From assembly GCF_000334455.1 (NCBI RefSeq), contig NZ_BANX01000028.1:62001-126000 (forward strand): a stretch of DNA of 64,000 bases, read 5' to 3'. Positions 8,237 to 17,578 of the stretch are shown piece by piece; the stretch's first letter is position 1, and every line of letters starts with the position of its first letter. The notes beneath the pieces are model-generated. The model had not been told where the DNA came from. It did not search any database and saw only the letters and a program-made list of their open reading frames with translations. The DNA comes from Gordonia soli NBRC 108243. GTDB lineage: Bacteria > Actinomycetota > Actinomycetes > Mycobacteriales > Mycobacteriaceae. The position numbers and the translations under genes are program-made.

Positions 8237-9406
8237 TCAGGTGTTCTGACCGGCCCCGAACACGACGCCTGCCAGAGCCCGCACACCCACGGTGAGCGCG
8301 CGCTCGTCGATGTCGAAGTTCGGTTGATGCAGGTCGAGCTGCGGACCGATGCCGTCCCAGACGCCGAGTCGCCCCATCGCGCCGGGTACGTGCTCGAGGT
8401 ACCAGGAGAAGTCCTCGCCGCCCGCGGACTGCGGGGTGTCGGCGACCGCGGACGGCCCGATCGCCGCGACCGACCGGCTGAGCATCTCGATGGCCTGCTC
8501 GTCGTTGACCACCGGCGGCACCCCGCGGAAGTAGGAGAGGTCGTAACGGATCCCGAGGGGGCCGACGAGTTCGCCGATCACACTGCGCACCAACGGTTCC
8601 AGCAGCGCCCACGTCGCGTGGTCGCCGGTGCGGACGGTGCCACGCAGACGCCCCTCCTGCGGGATCGCGTTCGGTGCGCTGCCGGCGTGCGCGGCGCCCC
8701 ACACCATCACGGTCCCCGACCGCGGGTCGATGCGACGGGAGAGGATGCCGGGCAGGCCGGTGATCACCGTGCCCATCGCGTAGACGAGGTCGCCGGTGAG
8801 GTGGGGTCGCGACGTGTGGCCGCCTGCGGAGTGCAGTTGCAGGTCGACGTGGTCGGCGGCCGAGGTCAACGCGCCGGATCGCAGGCCGACAGTCCCGACC
8901 GGGAGCCGGGGGTCGCAGTGCAGCGCGAAGATGCGGCCGACACCGTTGGTGACGCCCGCGTCGATGGCATCGAGTGCTCCACCCGGCATCACCTCCTCCG
9001 CGGCCTGGAAGATCAGCCGGACGCCGACCGGGAGTTCGTCCACGGATGCCAGGATCTTGCCGACGGCCAGCAGGATGGCGGTGTGCGCGTCGTGCCCGCA
9101 GGCATGCGAGGCGCCTTCGACCGTCGACGTGAACGGCAGCCCGGTGTGCTCGGTGATGGGCAGCGCGTCCATGTCGGCGCGGAGGGCCAGCAGCGGCCGG
9201 TCGGTCGGCCCCAGATCACAGACCACGCCGGTGCCCAACGGCAGCCGGCGCGGCGTCAGGCCGGCGGCCGTGAGCTCACTCATCACCAACTCGGTGGTCC
9301 GGACCTCCTGGCGGGACAGCTCCGGGTGCGCATGCAGATCCCGACGCCACCGCACGAGGTCGCCGCCGTGGGCGGCGAGCCACCCCTCGACCGGGTCGGT
9401 GCTCAC
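8237..9406 (-). CDS. M20-family amidohydrolase (AmiA/AmiB/HipO-like)
   Basis: Di-metal peptidase-fold enzyme, 389 residues, that hydrolyses N-acyl amino acids or related amides; the substrate is not set by sequence. Motifs: RRDLHAHPELSRQE, metal ligands in HACGHDAHTAILLAVG, and AAEEVMPGGALDAI with the catalytic/metal Glu pair. Its GTG overlaps the upstream hydratase-like stop by four bases (GTGA, 9403-9406), indicating translational coupling. M. tuberculosis has two tandem amidohydrolases here (amiA1, amiB1); this window has one plus a hydratase-like gene. Confidence 0.88.
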   Translation of the reverse strand: MSTDPVEGWLAAHGGDLVRWRRDLHAHPELSRQEVRTTELVMSELTAAGLTPRRLPLGTGVVCDLGPTDRPLLALRADMDALPITEHTGLPFTSTVEGASHACGHDAHTAILLAVGKILASVDELPVGVRLIFQAAEEVMPGGALDAIDAGVTNGVGRIFALHCDPRLPVGTVGLRSGALTSAADHVDLQLHSAGGHTSRPHLTGDLVYAMGTVITGLPGILSRRIDPRSGTVMVWGAAHAGSAPNAIPQEGRLRGTVRTGDHATWALLEPLVRSVIGELVGPLGIRYDLSYFRGVPPVVNDEQAIEMLSRSVAAIGPSAVADTPQSAGGEDFSWYLEHVPGAMGRLGVWDGIGPQLDLHQPNFDIDERALTVGVRALAGVVFGAGQNT

Positions 9407-10101
9407 AGCAGCGATGCGGGGGTCGGCGCGGCCAAGTCCTCGAGCAGCGGTCGGCGCAATCGCTTCTTGATCAGCGCGATGTTGGGCCCGATCAGGCTCG
9501 CGCGGGCGACTGCGACCTCACGTGCACGGGTCGGGAGAGCCTCGACATCCGCCGACTCCTCGACGATCCCGTGCGACACGGCGTCGTTACCGCCGTAGCG
9601 ACGGCTGGTCAGCATGGCCTCGGTCACTGTCGCATCGGGCAGGCGCGTGCGCAGCAGCGCGCTCATGCCCCGGGTGAACGGCATGTTCAGGGCGGCCTCC
9701 GGGAGCGACCAGTACCCGCGGTCGGCACGCATGATCCGGTGGTCGGCGCAGAGTGCGAGCATCGCGCCTGCGCCGAACGCGTGACCGTTGATCGCAGCGA
9801 TCGTCGGGACCGGCAGGGTGAGCACCGACGTGTACAGCGCGTGCACCCGGTCCAGGTACGCGGGCAACTCGTCGGAGTGTGAGAAGACGTAATCGGTGTC
9901 GAGGCCGTTGGTGAAGAACTTCCCGGTCGCGGTGATGATCAGCGGTTTGGTCGGCTCTGCGGCGACCTCGTCGAGCAGTCCGGCGACCGCGTCGAGCCAA
10001 GCCGGCCCGAATCGGTTCTCGGGGTTCGCCTCGTCCAACTCGGTGTCGGGCGCACCGAGGTAGAGGGTGACCGCTTCGTCCGCCGCACTCAGGAAAGGCA
10101 T
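9403..10101 (-). CDS. Enoyl-CoA hydratase/isomerase family protein
   Basis: Crotonase-fold protein of 232 residues, shorter than the usual ~260. The oxyanion motif AAINGHAFGAGAMLALCADHRIM and the following LPEAALNMPFTRG are clear. The canonical PE-G-P-G pattern around the second catalytic Glu is altered, so classical hydratase activity is doubtful; delta3-delta2 enoyl-CoA isomerase or another crotonase reaction is possible. The ATG at 10101 is preferred over longer frames: a TACTGT box ends six bases upstream, and upstream residues would run into the divergent punA. It is coupled to the amidohydrolase by a 4-bp overlap. Confidence 0.78.
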   Translation of the reverse strand: MPFLSAADEAVTLYLGAPDTELDEANPENRFGPAWLDAVAGLLDEVAAEPTKPLIITATGKFFTNGLDTDYVFSHSDELPAYLDRVHALYTSVLTLPVPTIAAINGHAFGAGAMLALCADHRIMRADRGYWSLPEAALNMPFTRGMSALLRTRLPDATVTEAMLTSRRYGGNDAVSHGIVEESADVEALPTRAREVAVARASLIGPNIALIKKRLRRPLLEDLAAPTPASLL

Positions 10102-10107
10102 GGGTCG

Positions 10108-10125
10108 ACAGTAGACCTCTAGGGT
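10108..10125. promoter_or_regulatory. Divergent leaderless -10 boxes of the hydratase-like gene and punA
   Basis: The two start codons are only 31 bases apart. On the minus strand TACTGT (10113-10108) ends six bases before ATG 10101. On the plus strand TAGGGT (10120-10125) ends seven bases before ATG 10133. Each promoter's -35 region would lie inside the other gene. Confidence 0.5.
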
Positions 10126-10132
10126 TGTGCCC

Positions 10133-10936
10133 ATGGATCCCACCGTCGACGCAGATGCCGCCACCACCGCCGCGGCAGCCGCCATCGCATCGGAGACGGA
10201 TTCGGCCACCCACGACGTCGCCGTCGTGCTCGGTTCCGGCTGGGCGCCCGCAGTCGACGCCTTCGGCACCCCCGCCACGAGCATCCCGATGTCAGGGCTG
10301 CCGGGCTTCCGTCCGCCGAGCGCGGCCGGCCATCGCGGGGTCGTGCACTCGGTCCGGGTGGGACCGCATCGCGTCCTGCTCCTCGTGGGCCGGATCCACG
10401 CCTATGAGGGCCACGAACTGGCTCACGTCGTCCATCCCGTCCGCACCGCCGCGGCGGCGGGTGTGCACACCGTGGTGCTGACCAACGCGGCCGGCGGTCT
10501 GCGCGACGGCATGCGGGTGGGTCAGCCGGTCCTGATCGCCGACCATCTCAACCTGACCGCCCGCTCGCCGCTCGTCGGCGCGCAGTTCGTCAACCTGGTC
10601 GACGCCTACTCTCCCCGACTCCGCGAGATCGCGCGGCATCTGGACCCCGACCTCGAGGAGGGCGTCTACGCGGGTCTGCCGGGGCCCCACTACGAGACGC
10701 CTGCGGAGATCCGGATGCTGCGCACCCTCGGTGCTGACCTCGTCGGCATGTCGACCGTCCACGAGACCATCGCGGCCCGGGCCGCAGGCGTCGATGTCCT
10801 CGCGATGTCACTGGTCACCAATCTCGCCGCCGGGATCACCGGCGAACCACTCGACCATGCGGAGGTACTCGAGGTGGGCAGACAGTCGGCCGCGCGGACC
10901 GGCGAGTTCCTGGCCGGCGTCGTCGCCGGGCTCTGA
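10133..10936 (+). CDS. punA: Purine nucleoside phosphorylase, trimeric type
   Basis: Phosphorolysis of inosine and guanosine to free base and ribose-1-phosphate. 267 residues. Phosphate site [16 protein letters not shown], and the family signature around [20 protein letters not shown] ending in STVHE. The ATG at 10133 sits seven bases after a TAGGGT box; an upstream GTG at 10127 is the alternative. The product ribose-1-phosphate is a substrate for a phosphopentomutase, and the next gene, five bases downstream, is a hexose/pentose phosphomutase-family enzyme. Confidence 0.93.
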   Translation: MDPTVDADAATTAAAAAIASETDSATHDVAVVLGSGWAPAVDAFGTPATSIPMSGLPGFRPPSAAGHRGVVHSVRVGPHRVLLLVGRIHAYEGHELAHVVHPVRTAAAAGVHTVVLTNAAGGLRDGMRVGQPVLIADHLNLTARSPLVGAQFVNLVDAYSPRLREIARHLDPDLEEGVYAGLPGPHYETPAEIRMLRTLGADLVGMSTVHETIAARAAGVDVLAMSLVTNLAAGITGEPLDHAEVLEVGRQSAARTGEFLAGVVAGL

Positions 10937-10941
10937 CCGTC

Positions 10942-12627
10942 GTGGCCACACCGGTACCCGACGACCTCGCAACCCGGGTCGCCGCGTGGATCGACGGCGA
11001 TCCCGATCCGACCACCAGGGCCGAACTGTCCGCGTCGAGCGCCGACGACCTCGCCGAGAGATTCGCGGACACACTGCGGTTCGGCACGGCGGGATTGCGT
11101 GGACCGGTGCGCGCGGGGCCAGGGGGGATGAATGTCGCGGTCGTCATCCGGACCACCGCTGCCCTGGCCGCATGGCTGCACCGCTCCGTCGACGGGACCG
11201 ACGGTGCGCGGACGGTGGTCGTCGGGCATGACGCCCGCACGGGGTCGGTCGAGTTCGCCACCGCCGCGGGCGAGGTGCTCGCGGGCGCCGGATTCGACGT
11301 TGTCGCCCTGCCCGGCCATTCGCCGACTCCGCTTGTCGCCCACGCGTGTCGCGCGCTGGACGCGGTCGCGGCGGTGCAGATCACCGCGTCGCACAACCCA
11401 CCGGCCGACAACGGCTACAAGGTCTACCTGCGTGGTGGCGCACAACTCATCCCACCCGCCGACCGTGAGATCGAAGAACTGATCGCCGACGTCGGACCCG
11501 CCAACCGGGTCCGCCGCACGCAGGTCGCCTCCGATGACCGTGGCACCGCCGCGTCGGCGGCCTACTTACGTCGACTCCGCGAGCGATTCGGCGGGCCCGA
11601 CGGTCCCGACGTCCGGATCGCGCTCACGGCGCTGCACGGTGTCGGCGGACCTCTGGCCCTGGCCGCCCTCGTCGGCGCGGGCATCACCGACGTCCACGTC
11701 GTCCCCGAGCAGTTCGACCCCGACCCCGCGTTCCCGACCGTCCGGTTCCCCAATCCGGAAGAACCCGGTGCCGCCGATCGGGTCCTCGCCCTCGCCGAGG
11801 ACGTCGGCGCCGACCTCGCCATCGCCTTGGACCCGGATGCGGATCGGTGCGCGATCGGCGTGCGGCGGAACGGACTCTGGCAGATGCTCACCGGTGACGA
11901 GACGGGTGCGCTCGTCGGCGCCCACCTGCTCGCCGACGGGTTCTCGGGCGATGCCGGTGCCACGGCGAGGGCGGGAGACGAACGCCCGGTGGTGGCGAGC
12001 ACCATCGTCTCCGGCTCGCTGCTGGCCGCCGTCGCAGCCGCTGCCGACGCACGCCACGTCCGCACCCTGACCGGCTTCAAGTGGCTGGTCCGGGCAGGTG
12101 AGCCGCTGCGCTACGCCTATGAGGAGGCGATCGGCCACTGCGTCGATCCGGATGCGGTGCGCGACAAGGACGGGATCTCGGCGGCGGTGGTCGCCGCCCG
12201 GATCGCCCAACTGCACAGGCGGGCGGGTACCACCGTCGACGACGGCCTCGACGAGTTGTTCCGTCGCCATGGCGTGCACGTCACCACACAGCAGTCGATC
12301 CGGGTGACCGATCTCTCGGTCATCGGCCGGTTGATGTCGACACTGCGCACCGATCCGCCACACTCGCTCGCCGGGATCACCGTCGTCGCCGAAGACCTGG
12401 CGGTCCGCACCGACGCACTGCGGACCGACGCCGTCGAGTTCACCGGCCGATCGGATGACGGTGTGGCGCTGCGGGTGATCGCCCGACCGTCGGGCACCGA
12501 GCCGAAGCTCAAGTACTACGTCGAGGTGATCGCCCCACCGGAGGTCGCCGACATCGCCACCACCCGAGCCGAACTGACGGATCTGGCGGCGCGGGTCGCG
12601 GCGGATCTCCCCGCCGACGCCGGGTGA
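10942..12627 (+). CDS. pmmB: Phosphomannomutase/phosphoglucomutase family (PmmB-like)
   Basis: Alpha-D-phosphohexomutase superfamily, 561 residues. Phosphoserine loop ITASHNPPADNGYKVY, metal loop DPDADRCAIG, sugar loop YEEAIGHC and phosphate loop RPSGTEPKLKYY. In this subfamily the reaction may be phosphopentomutase or phosphoglucomutase rather than phosphomannomutase. The immediate punA context makes ribose-1-phosphate to ribose-5-phosphate an attractive reading, but that is inference. It starts with GTG five bases after punA, so an operon is likely. Confidence 0.88.
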   Translation: MATPVPDDLATRVAAWIDGDPDPTTRAELSASSADDLAERFADTLRFGTAGLRGPVRAGPGGMNVAVVIRTTAALAAWLHRSVDGTDGARTVVVGHDARTGSVEFATAAGEVLAGAGFDVVALPGHSPTPLVAHACRALDAVAAVQITASHNPPADNGYKVYLRGGAQLIPPADREIEELIADVGPANRVRRTQVASDDRGTAASAAYLRRLRERFGGPDGPDVRIALTALHGVGGPLALAALVGAGITDVHVVPEQFDPDPAFPTVRFPNPEEPGAADRVLALAEDVGADLAIALDPDADRCAIGVRRNGLWQMLTGDETGALVGAHLLADGFSGDAGATARAGDERPVVASTIVSGSLLAAVAAAADARHVRTLTGFKWLVRAGEPLRYAYEEAIGHCVDPDAVRDKDGISAAVVAARIAQLHRRAGTTVDDGLDELFRRHGVHVTTQQSIRVTDLSVIGRLMSTLRTDPPHSLAGITVVAEDLAVRTDALRTDAVEFTGRSDDGVALRVIARPSGTEPKLKYYVEVIAPPEVADIATTRAELTDLAARVAADLPADAG

Positions 12628-12641
12628 GGCATGATCATCGG

Positions 12642-13232
12642 ATGGGCAACCCCTCGGGTCACTCTCCGTGGTCGTCACCGGTGGTCATCGTGGCGATCGG
12701 TACCGGCGTGCTCGTGGTCGTCGCCGGAGTCCTCGCGGCGCTGCTCTTCATCCCGCGATCGGAGGACACCGCGACCACGGCCGCGACGTCGGTGAGCAGT
12801 GCGGCCACTGCGACGACGACCGTCACCGCCACACCGACCCCGACCACCACGACGACCGAACCGCCGGTGACCCAACCGCCTCTCACCACGCCGCGGCAGT
12901 ACCCGACGATCGCCGGTGCCGACGCCCAGGGTTTCGTCGACGGTCCGCGCTGCAACGTGGCGGCCGACCCCGCCGTCGTCATCGGCCAGACCACGCGATC
13001 GCGGGTCGTGATCTGCCGGGTCGGCGCCGCGGGTGGTCTGTACTACAAGGGCGTCGCCGACGGCGGGGCCATCGAGATCGACTTCCCGACGTCGGCCGGG
13101 GACACCTACTACGCCACCAACGGGGCGGTGACGTATGTGGTGAGTCCCCGCGACCTCCTCATCACCCGGGGCGGTTCGGTCGTCGCCGATGAACCGATGA
13201 TCGCCTACTGGTCCGCAGGTGGGGTTCGGTGA
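12642..13232 (+). CDS. Membrane-anchored protein with Thr-rich linker, unknown function
   Basis: 196 residues: a short cytoplasmic N-terminus, one membrane segment (about residues 14-38), a linker of about 50 residues rich in Thr and Pro, then an extracytoplasmic globular domain of about 100 residues with two cysteines (GPRCNV and VVICRV). The topology resembles sensor or adhesin-like domains on actinobacterial surface proteins, but I do not recognise the family. It starts 14 bases after pmmB and its stop overlaps the GTG of the ABC ATPase gene (GTGA). Confidence 0.72.
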   Translation: MGNPSGHSPWSSPVVIVAIGTGVLVVVAGVLAALLFIPRSEDTATTAATSVSSAATATTTVTATPTPTTTTTEPPVTQPPLTTPRQYPTIAGADAQGFVDGPRCNVAADPAVVIGQTTRSRVVICRVGAAGGLYYKGVADGGAIEIDFPTSAGDTYYATNGAVTYVVSPRDLLITRGGSVVADEPMIAYWSAGGVR

Positions 13233-14008
13233 CAACGGTTCTCGACGCCGCCCACATCGACGTGGTGCGTAGCGGACGACTGCTCCTGCACGACGTCAGC
13301 ATCTCGGTCGCCGCGGGCGAACACTGGGCGCTGCTCGGCCCCAACGGCGCGGGCAAGTCCACGCTGATGACCATCCTCGGCGCCCGCGGTCATCCGACCG
13401 CCGGCACCGTCGACGTCCTCGGCTCCCGCCTCGGGCGAGTCGACATGCGCGCGCTGCGCACCCACATCGGACACGTCGATCCGCGATGGCGTATCGACAT
13501 CCCGCTGACCGCGCACCAGGTGGTGCTGACCGGCCTCACCAACACACCGGAACCCGACCCGCGTCACGTCTACACCGCCGCGGAGCATCGGCGAGCCGAC
13601 GAGTTGCTGGAGCTGCTGGGCATGTCGGCGCGGCGGGAGTCGTCGTGGCCGCTGATGAGCCAGGGTGAGCGCGGCCGGACCCTGATCGCCCGTGCGCTGA
13701 TGCCGCGCCCCGCTCTGCTGCTGCTCGACGAACCCGCCACCGGTCTCGACCTGGCGGCGAGGGAGAAGCTGCTGTCGAGCATCGATCAGCTGCGCGCGGA
13801 CGTCCCGGATCTGGCGTCGGTGCTCGTCACCCACCACCTCGAGGATCTGCCGGCGAGCACCGGGCACGCCATGCTGCTGCGCGACGGCGAGGTGGTGTCG
13901 GCCGGTCCGGTCGACGGGGCGCTCACGTCCGAGACCATCAGCACGTGCTTCGACCATCCGGTCGCGGTGCGGCGCACCGCCGGTCGGTGGTCGGCCGTCG
14001 CCGCCTAG
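13229..14008 (+). CDS. ABC transporter ATP-binding protein without membrane partner
   Basis: ATPase of 259 residues. Walker A GPNGAGKST, Walker B ALLLLDEPATGLD, and switch His in VLVTHHLEDLP. The signature motif is unusual: LMSQGERGR in place of LSGGQ. No permease or binding protein is adjacent, so it may act with an unlinked permease or in a non-transport role. A single nucleotide-binding domain argues against an ABC-F translation factor. Coupled to the preceding membrane protein gene by a GTGA overlap; converges on upp. Confidence 0.85.
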   Translation: MTTVLDAAHIDVVRSGRLLLHDVSISVAAGEHWALLGPNGAGKSTLMTILGARGHPTAGTVDVLGSRLGRVDMRALRTHIGHVDPRWRIDIPLTAHQVVLTGLTNTPEPDPRHVYTAAEHRRADELLELLGMSARRESSWPLMSQGERGRTLIARALMPRPALLLLDEPATGLDLAAREKLLSSIDQLRADVPDLASVLVTHHLEDLPASTGHAMLLRDGEVVSAGPVDGALTSETISTCFDHPVAVRRTAGRWSAVAA

Positions 14009-14056
14009 CTGACATCACACCGAGCCCGACGGCCGTCGGCGACCACGGAACGGGCG

Positions 14057-14680
14057 CTAGCGCGGTCCGAACTGTCGATCGCCCGCGTCGCCGAGACCCG
14101 GCACGATGTACGCCGCCCCGTCCAGACGGTCGTCGACCGCCGCGACCACCAGCCGAACCGGATGCCCCGAGTCCTCCAGCGCCTTCACCCCGTCGGGCGC
14201 CGCGACCACGCAGACCGCGGTCACGTCGGTGGCGCCACGGGCGACGAGCAATTCGATGGTGTGCACCATCGAGCCGCCGGTCGCGAGCATCGGATCGAGC
14301 ACGAATACCGGCTGCGTCGACAGGTCCGCGGGCAGTGACTCCAGGTAGGGCACGGGCTCTGCGGTGGCCTCGTCTCTGGCGACCCCCACGAACCCGACAT
14401 TGGACTCGGGGACCATCGCGTGGGCCTGCTCGACCATCCCCAGTCCCGCGCGCAGCACCGGCACCAGGAGCGGCGGCGAGGCGAGTCGGGAACCGGTGTA
14501 GGGAGTCAGCGGGGTCTCGATGGCGATGTCGGCGGACGGCGCCCCGGCCAACGCCTCGTAGATGAGCATCTGGGTCAGATCCGACAGCGCCGCACGGAAT
14601 CCGGCGTTGCCGGTCGTCTTGTCGCGCATCGTTGTCAACCGTGCGGCGGCGAGCGGATGGTCGACGATCTGTACCTGCAT
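14057..14680 (-). CDS. upp: Uracil phosphoribosyltransferase
   Basis: Converts uracil and PRPP to UMP in pyrimidine salvage. 207 residues, as usual. PRPP-binding motif [18 protein letters not shown] and C-terminal uracil loop [11 protein letters not shown] are intact. The ATG at 14680 follows a TAGAGT box (14693-14688) with a seven-base gap, so the mRNA is probably leaderless. It works with cdd, deoA and punA of this window in base salvage. Confidence 0.96.
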   Translation of the reverse strand: MQVQIVDHPLAAARLTTMRDKTTGNAGFRAALSDLTQMLIYEALAGAPSADIAIETPLTPYTGSRLASPPLLVPVLRAGLGMVEQAHAMVPESNVGFVGVARDEATAEPVPYLESLPADLSTQPVFVLDPMLATGGSMVHTIELLVARGATDVTAVCVVAAPDGVKALEDSGHPVRLVVAAVDDRLDGAAYIVPGLGDAGDRQFGPR

Positions 14681-14687
14681 GCGCACA

Positions 14688-14693
14688 ACTCTA
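14688..14693 (-). promoter_or_regulatory. Predicted -10 box (TAGAGT) of leaderless upp
   Basis: Hexamer on the minus strand ending seven bases before the upp ATG at 14680. Confidence 0.5.
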
Positions 14694-14835
14694 GAGCCGA
14701 CCGGCCGTCCGAACACGGACACTCCCCGGGTGCTCGGAGCCTCCGTCGAGAGCGCCGGCGCGGATGCACGCGGGTGACGCCGACCGTCGGTACGCGCCAC
14801 CGGAACCGATCGGGCACGCACCCCGTCAGATCTGC

Positions 14836-15126
14836 ATGACCCAGCTGACCGTCCACACCCCGGCCCTGACCGACCATGCCCGCAGTCGGCGGTCGGTCGC
14901 GAACACCATCGCCGATCACGCGGCCACCCTCCGTGTCGACGTGTCAGCGCTGACGCCCACCTACGGGGTGATCGGCGCCGACTTCCTCGCGGCACTGGCC
15001 CACGTCGTCGATCGTCGGGCACGGGCGTTGGAGTCGGCGGCCGGACGTCAACGGACGGTCGGTGAGCGAACGGAGCAGGCGCGAAATTCCTATGTCGCCA
15101 CCGACGACACCGCGTTGCGGCTCTGA
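14836..15126 (+). CDS. Small helical protein with C-terminal YxxxD motif (EspC-like candidate)
   Basis: 96 residues, predicted mostly helical, no signal peptide, no cysteine. The C-terminus [13 protein letters not shown] contains Y-x-x-x-D, the general type VII (ESX) secretion motif, and the size and layout recall EspC/DUF2580 substrates. It lies two bases before a peptidase gene that also lacks a signal peptide. No ESX machinery is in the window, so secretion is inferred. The ATG at 14836 leaves the helical core intact; the extra upstream codons from 14764 look unrelated. Confidence 0.6.
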   Translation: MTQLTVHTPALTDHARSRRSVANTIADHAATLRVDVSALTPTYGVIGADFLAALAHVVDRRARALESAAGRQRTVGERTEQARNSYVATDDTALRL

Positions 15127-15128
15127 TC

Positions 15129-16112
15129 ATGCTGACCGTCGAGATCCTCATCGAGCCCCTGCACATCCTGGTGACCGCGCTGGGGACCGGAGTGCTGCCG
15201 TCGGACAATCCGGCCGCACGGATGCGGTCGGGTGCTCCAGAACTCGAGGACGCCACCGCGCGTTCCATCCGTGCCGGAGGCGAGATCGCCCGCGCCTGGC
15301 GCGGCAGCGGTGCCCGCAGCGCCAGCCTGACCGCGGGCGACCTCGATCGCAGCCTGGCCGCGGTGGTCGATGACGGCCCCGAGATCGCCCGGCTCGTCGA
15401 GTCCGCGAGCGGCAAGGTCAAGATCGCCGCGGACAAGGTGACCGAGCTGGTGGAGTCGTTCGGCCGGGTGGTCCGCTCGCTCGGACCCGGGGCGCTGACA
15501 CCCGCCGGCCTCGCCGTCCTGCTGCCGGTTGCCATCGACCACGTCGGGCGCGGGATCGCGATCGTGGCCCGCACCCAGGCCGATCTGACCTCGGATACGC
15601 GGGAACTGCTGACCTATGCGCGACACGACGCTCCGGCGACCCGTCCGGCACCCGACGCTCGGGCTGTCGGCGACCGCGGCCACGGCAGCGCGGACCGCAC
15701 CACCGGCGACCGTGACGGCACGGGGGTGCCGATCACCCTGCCGGACGGATCGATCGCCTACGCACCCGACGAGCGGGCGGCCACCGCGGTGCGGGCGGCG
15801 TTGAGCCAGCAGGGCGTGCCCTACTCGTGGGGTGGCACCACACCGTCGGGATTCGACTGCAGCGGGCTCACCCAGTGGGCGTACCGGCAGGCAGGACTCG
15901 AACTGCCACGTCTCGCCCAGGATCAGGACACCGCGGGGACACGCGTGGACCAGGCGGCACTGCGTCCCGGTGACCTCGCTGTCTGGGACGGGCACGTGGC
16001 GATGTATGTGGGGAACTCGCAGCTCGTGGAGGCTGGCGACCCAGTGAGTGTGTCGCCGTTGCGGACCACCAATGCGGGCCAGAACTTCCAGGGCTTCTTC
16101 CGACCGCGGTGA
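15129..16112 (+). CDS. NlpC/P60-family peptidoglycan endopeptidase
   Basis: 327 residues. The C-terminal ~110 residues are an NlpC/P60 cysteine peptidase: nucleophile Cys244 in [12 protein letters not shown] and His289 in [10 protein letters not shown]. The N-terminal 190 residues are helical with no classical signal peptide, although a hydrophobic stretch lies around residues 117-130. These enzymes cut stem-peptide bonds of cell-wall peptidoglycan. It starts two bases after the small YxxxD protein gene, and the helical N-domain may pair with that protein for export; this is inference. An untranslocated role is unlikely for a wall hydrolase. Confidence 0.82.
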   Translation: MLTVEILIEPLHILVTALGTGVLPSDNPAARMRSGAPELEDATARSIRAGGEIARAWRGSGARSASLTAGDLDRSLAAVVDDGPEIARLVESASGKVKIAADKVTELVESFGRVVRSLGPGALTPAGLAVLLPVAIDHVGRGIAIVARTQADLTSDTRELLTYARHDAPATRPAPDARAVGDRGHGSADRTTGDRDGTGVPITLPDGSIAYAPDERAATAVRAALSQQGVPYSWGGTTPSGFDCSGLTQWAYRQAGLELPRLAQDQDTAGTRVDQAALRPGDLAVWDGHVAMYVGNSQLVEAGDPVSVSPLRTTNAGQNFQGFFRPR

Positions 16113-16205
16113 CATCTCCGACCAGGTGCCGACGAGACCGCCGACGAGGACGGGCGTTCACCGAGCGGTCGCGGGGGCGCTACCGGACTTCACAGGTGGA
16201 ATCGC

Positions 16206-16211
16206 TAGGCT
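16206..16211 (+). promoter_or_regulatory. Predicted -10 box (TAGGCT) of a leaderless gene
   Basis: Same hexamer as at 7716; ends eight bases before the ATG at 16220. Confidence 0.48.
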
Positions 16212-16219
16212 GTGTCCCC

Positions 16220-17512
16220 ATGGCCGGAGACATCGTTCCCATCGAGCTCGGACTCACCGACGGAAACACCTTCACTCTCTGGGCACCTCGCTGGCGCGAG
16301 GGCGATGACGAGTGGGAGGCCTTCCTCGGCCTCGAGGAGGATCTCTACGGATTCCCCGGCGTCGCCGAGCTCGCCGCCTTCATCCGTTCCGACACCGAGA
16401 ACGATCTCGCCGATCATCCGGCCTGGTCGACCATCGCCGGTGTGCAGGCCGAGGAACTCGTCCCCGACGAGCGCCACACCTACGACCTGGTGGGTGTGCC
16501 GGAGCTCGCGGCGGAGGACCCCTCCCCCGAGGTCGTCGCCGAACTCGAGGACGCACTCGAGATCGTGCGCATCCTCGGTGAGGTCTGCGAGCTCACGGTC
16601 ATCACCAAGTTCTTCAACGGCAACCCGATCCTCGGCGCCGTCACCACGGGCACCCGCAACTTCACCGGCCGCGACGGACTCGACCTCTGGGTGCGCATCG
16701 GCCGACTCATCGCCAAGCACTGGGACGACGTCATCGATGCCATCGACGACGTGATCAGCACCCCCGACGTCGACTCGGACGCGGTGACCGCGGCCGAAGC
16801 CGAACTCGAGGCCGCCGCGTCGGCCGAGGACGAGGACGAGCCGTCCGACGAGGACATCGAGGTCGTCGACGGTGCGTCAACCGACGACGAGTCCGATGAC
16901 GACGAAGACGACGAGGACGAAGACGACGAGTCCGATGAGGATGAGGACGACGACGTCGACGACTTCTGGGCGTCGGTCGGCATCGATCCGATCCGCATCA
17001 CCACGCGCGACGGCGAATACCTGTCGCTGCGCTGCTACCTCGGTGACGATCCCGTCTTCCTCGGCGCCGACGGGAAGATCTTCGTCTTCGGTTCCGCACG
17101 CGCGTTGTCCCGCTTCATCGCCGACGGCGACGACCACGACCTGCTCGACGTCTCGACCTTCGACGAGATCCGCACCGCGGCGACCGACGGCTCGCTGGAA
17201 TTCGACGTGATCGACGACAACGTGTACGTCCTACCCGGCATCGCCGACGACATCCTCGACGGTCCGCGCCGCATCGATCGCACCCAGTTGGAGCTCGCGG
17301 TCGAGTTGCTCACCGACGCCGCCGACTACGGTGACGACGACTCGGTGGGCGAGGCGCTCGGCTCCACCACCCCGTTGGGCTGGTTCATCGACTACGCCGT
17401 CAACCCGGATCCCAAGCGGATGGCCCCGAGCCCGCCGTTCGAGAACGAGTCGGAGGCCTGGCGTGCGCTCGAGCACGACTTCGAGAACCGATTGACCAAG
17501 AAGAAGCAGTGA
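16220..17512 (+). CDS. Conserved actinobacterial protein with acidic central linker (Rv3311 homologue)
   Basis: 430 residues, no signal peptide or membrane segment. Two conserved parts: an N-terminal ~190-residue domain (begins MAGDIVPIELGLTDG) and a C-terminal ~170-residue domain (from FWASVGIDPIRI). Between them, nucleotides about 16800-16970 encode a linker made almost wholly of Asp, Glu and Ser. Recognised by position and N-terminal sequence as the Rv3311 family, whose function is unknown. A TAGGCT box ends eight bases before the ATG. Its C-terminus is basic (KKKQ). It converges on add. Confidence 0.8.
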   Translation: MAGDIVPIELGLTDGNTFTLWAPRWREGDDEWEAFLGLEEDLYGFPGVAELAAFIRSDTENDLADHPAWSTIAGVQAEELVPDERHTYDLVGVPELAAEDPSPEVVAELEDALEIVRILGEVCELTVITKFFNGNPILGAVTTGTRNFTGRDGLDLWVRIGRLIAKHWDDVIDAIDDVISTPDVDSDAVTAAEAELEAAASAEDEDEPSDEDIEVVDGASTDDESDDDEDDEDEDDESDEDEDDDVDDFWASVGIDPIRITTRDGEYLSLRCYLGDDPVFLGADGKIFVFGSARALSRFIADGDDHDLLDVSTFDEIRTAATDGSLEFDVIDDNVYVLPGIADDILDGPRRIDRTQLELAVELLTDAADYGDDDSVGEALGSTTPLGWFIDYAVNPDPKRMAPSPPFENESEAWRALEHDFENRLTKKKQ

Positions 17513-17517
17513 TCCGC

Positions 17518-17541
17518 GCGCTCGGGGTGCGACCCGAGCGC
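17518..17541. terminator. Hairpin between convergent Rv3311-like gene and add
   Basis: GCGCTCGGG, six-base loop, CCCGAGCGC: a 9-bp GC-rich stem five bases after the upstream stop codon, before the add stop on the other strand. No T tract. Confidence 0.55.
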
Positions 17542-17578
17542 CGGTCGGCGACATCGCATACACCGGCGGGTCCCGGCC

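Noticed and set aside
13229..14008. ABC-F translation factor
   Set aside because: Only one nucleotide-binding domain and no linker.
14836..15126. WXG100 (EsxA-like) protein
   Set aside because: No WxG turn is present; only the C-terminal YxxxD motif supports a type VII link.
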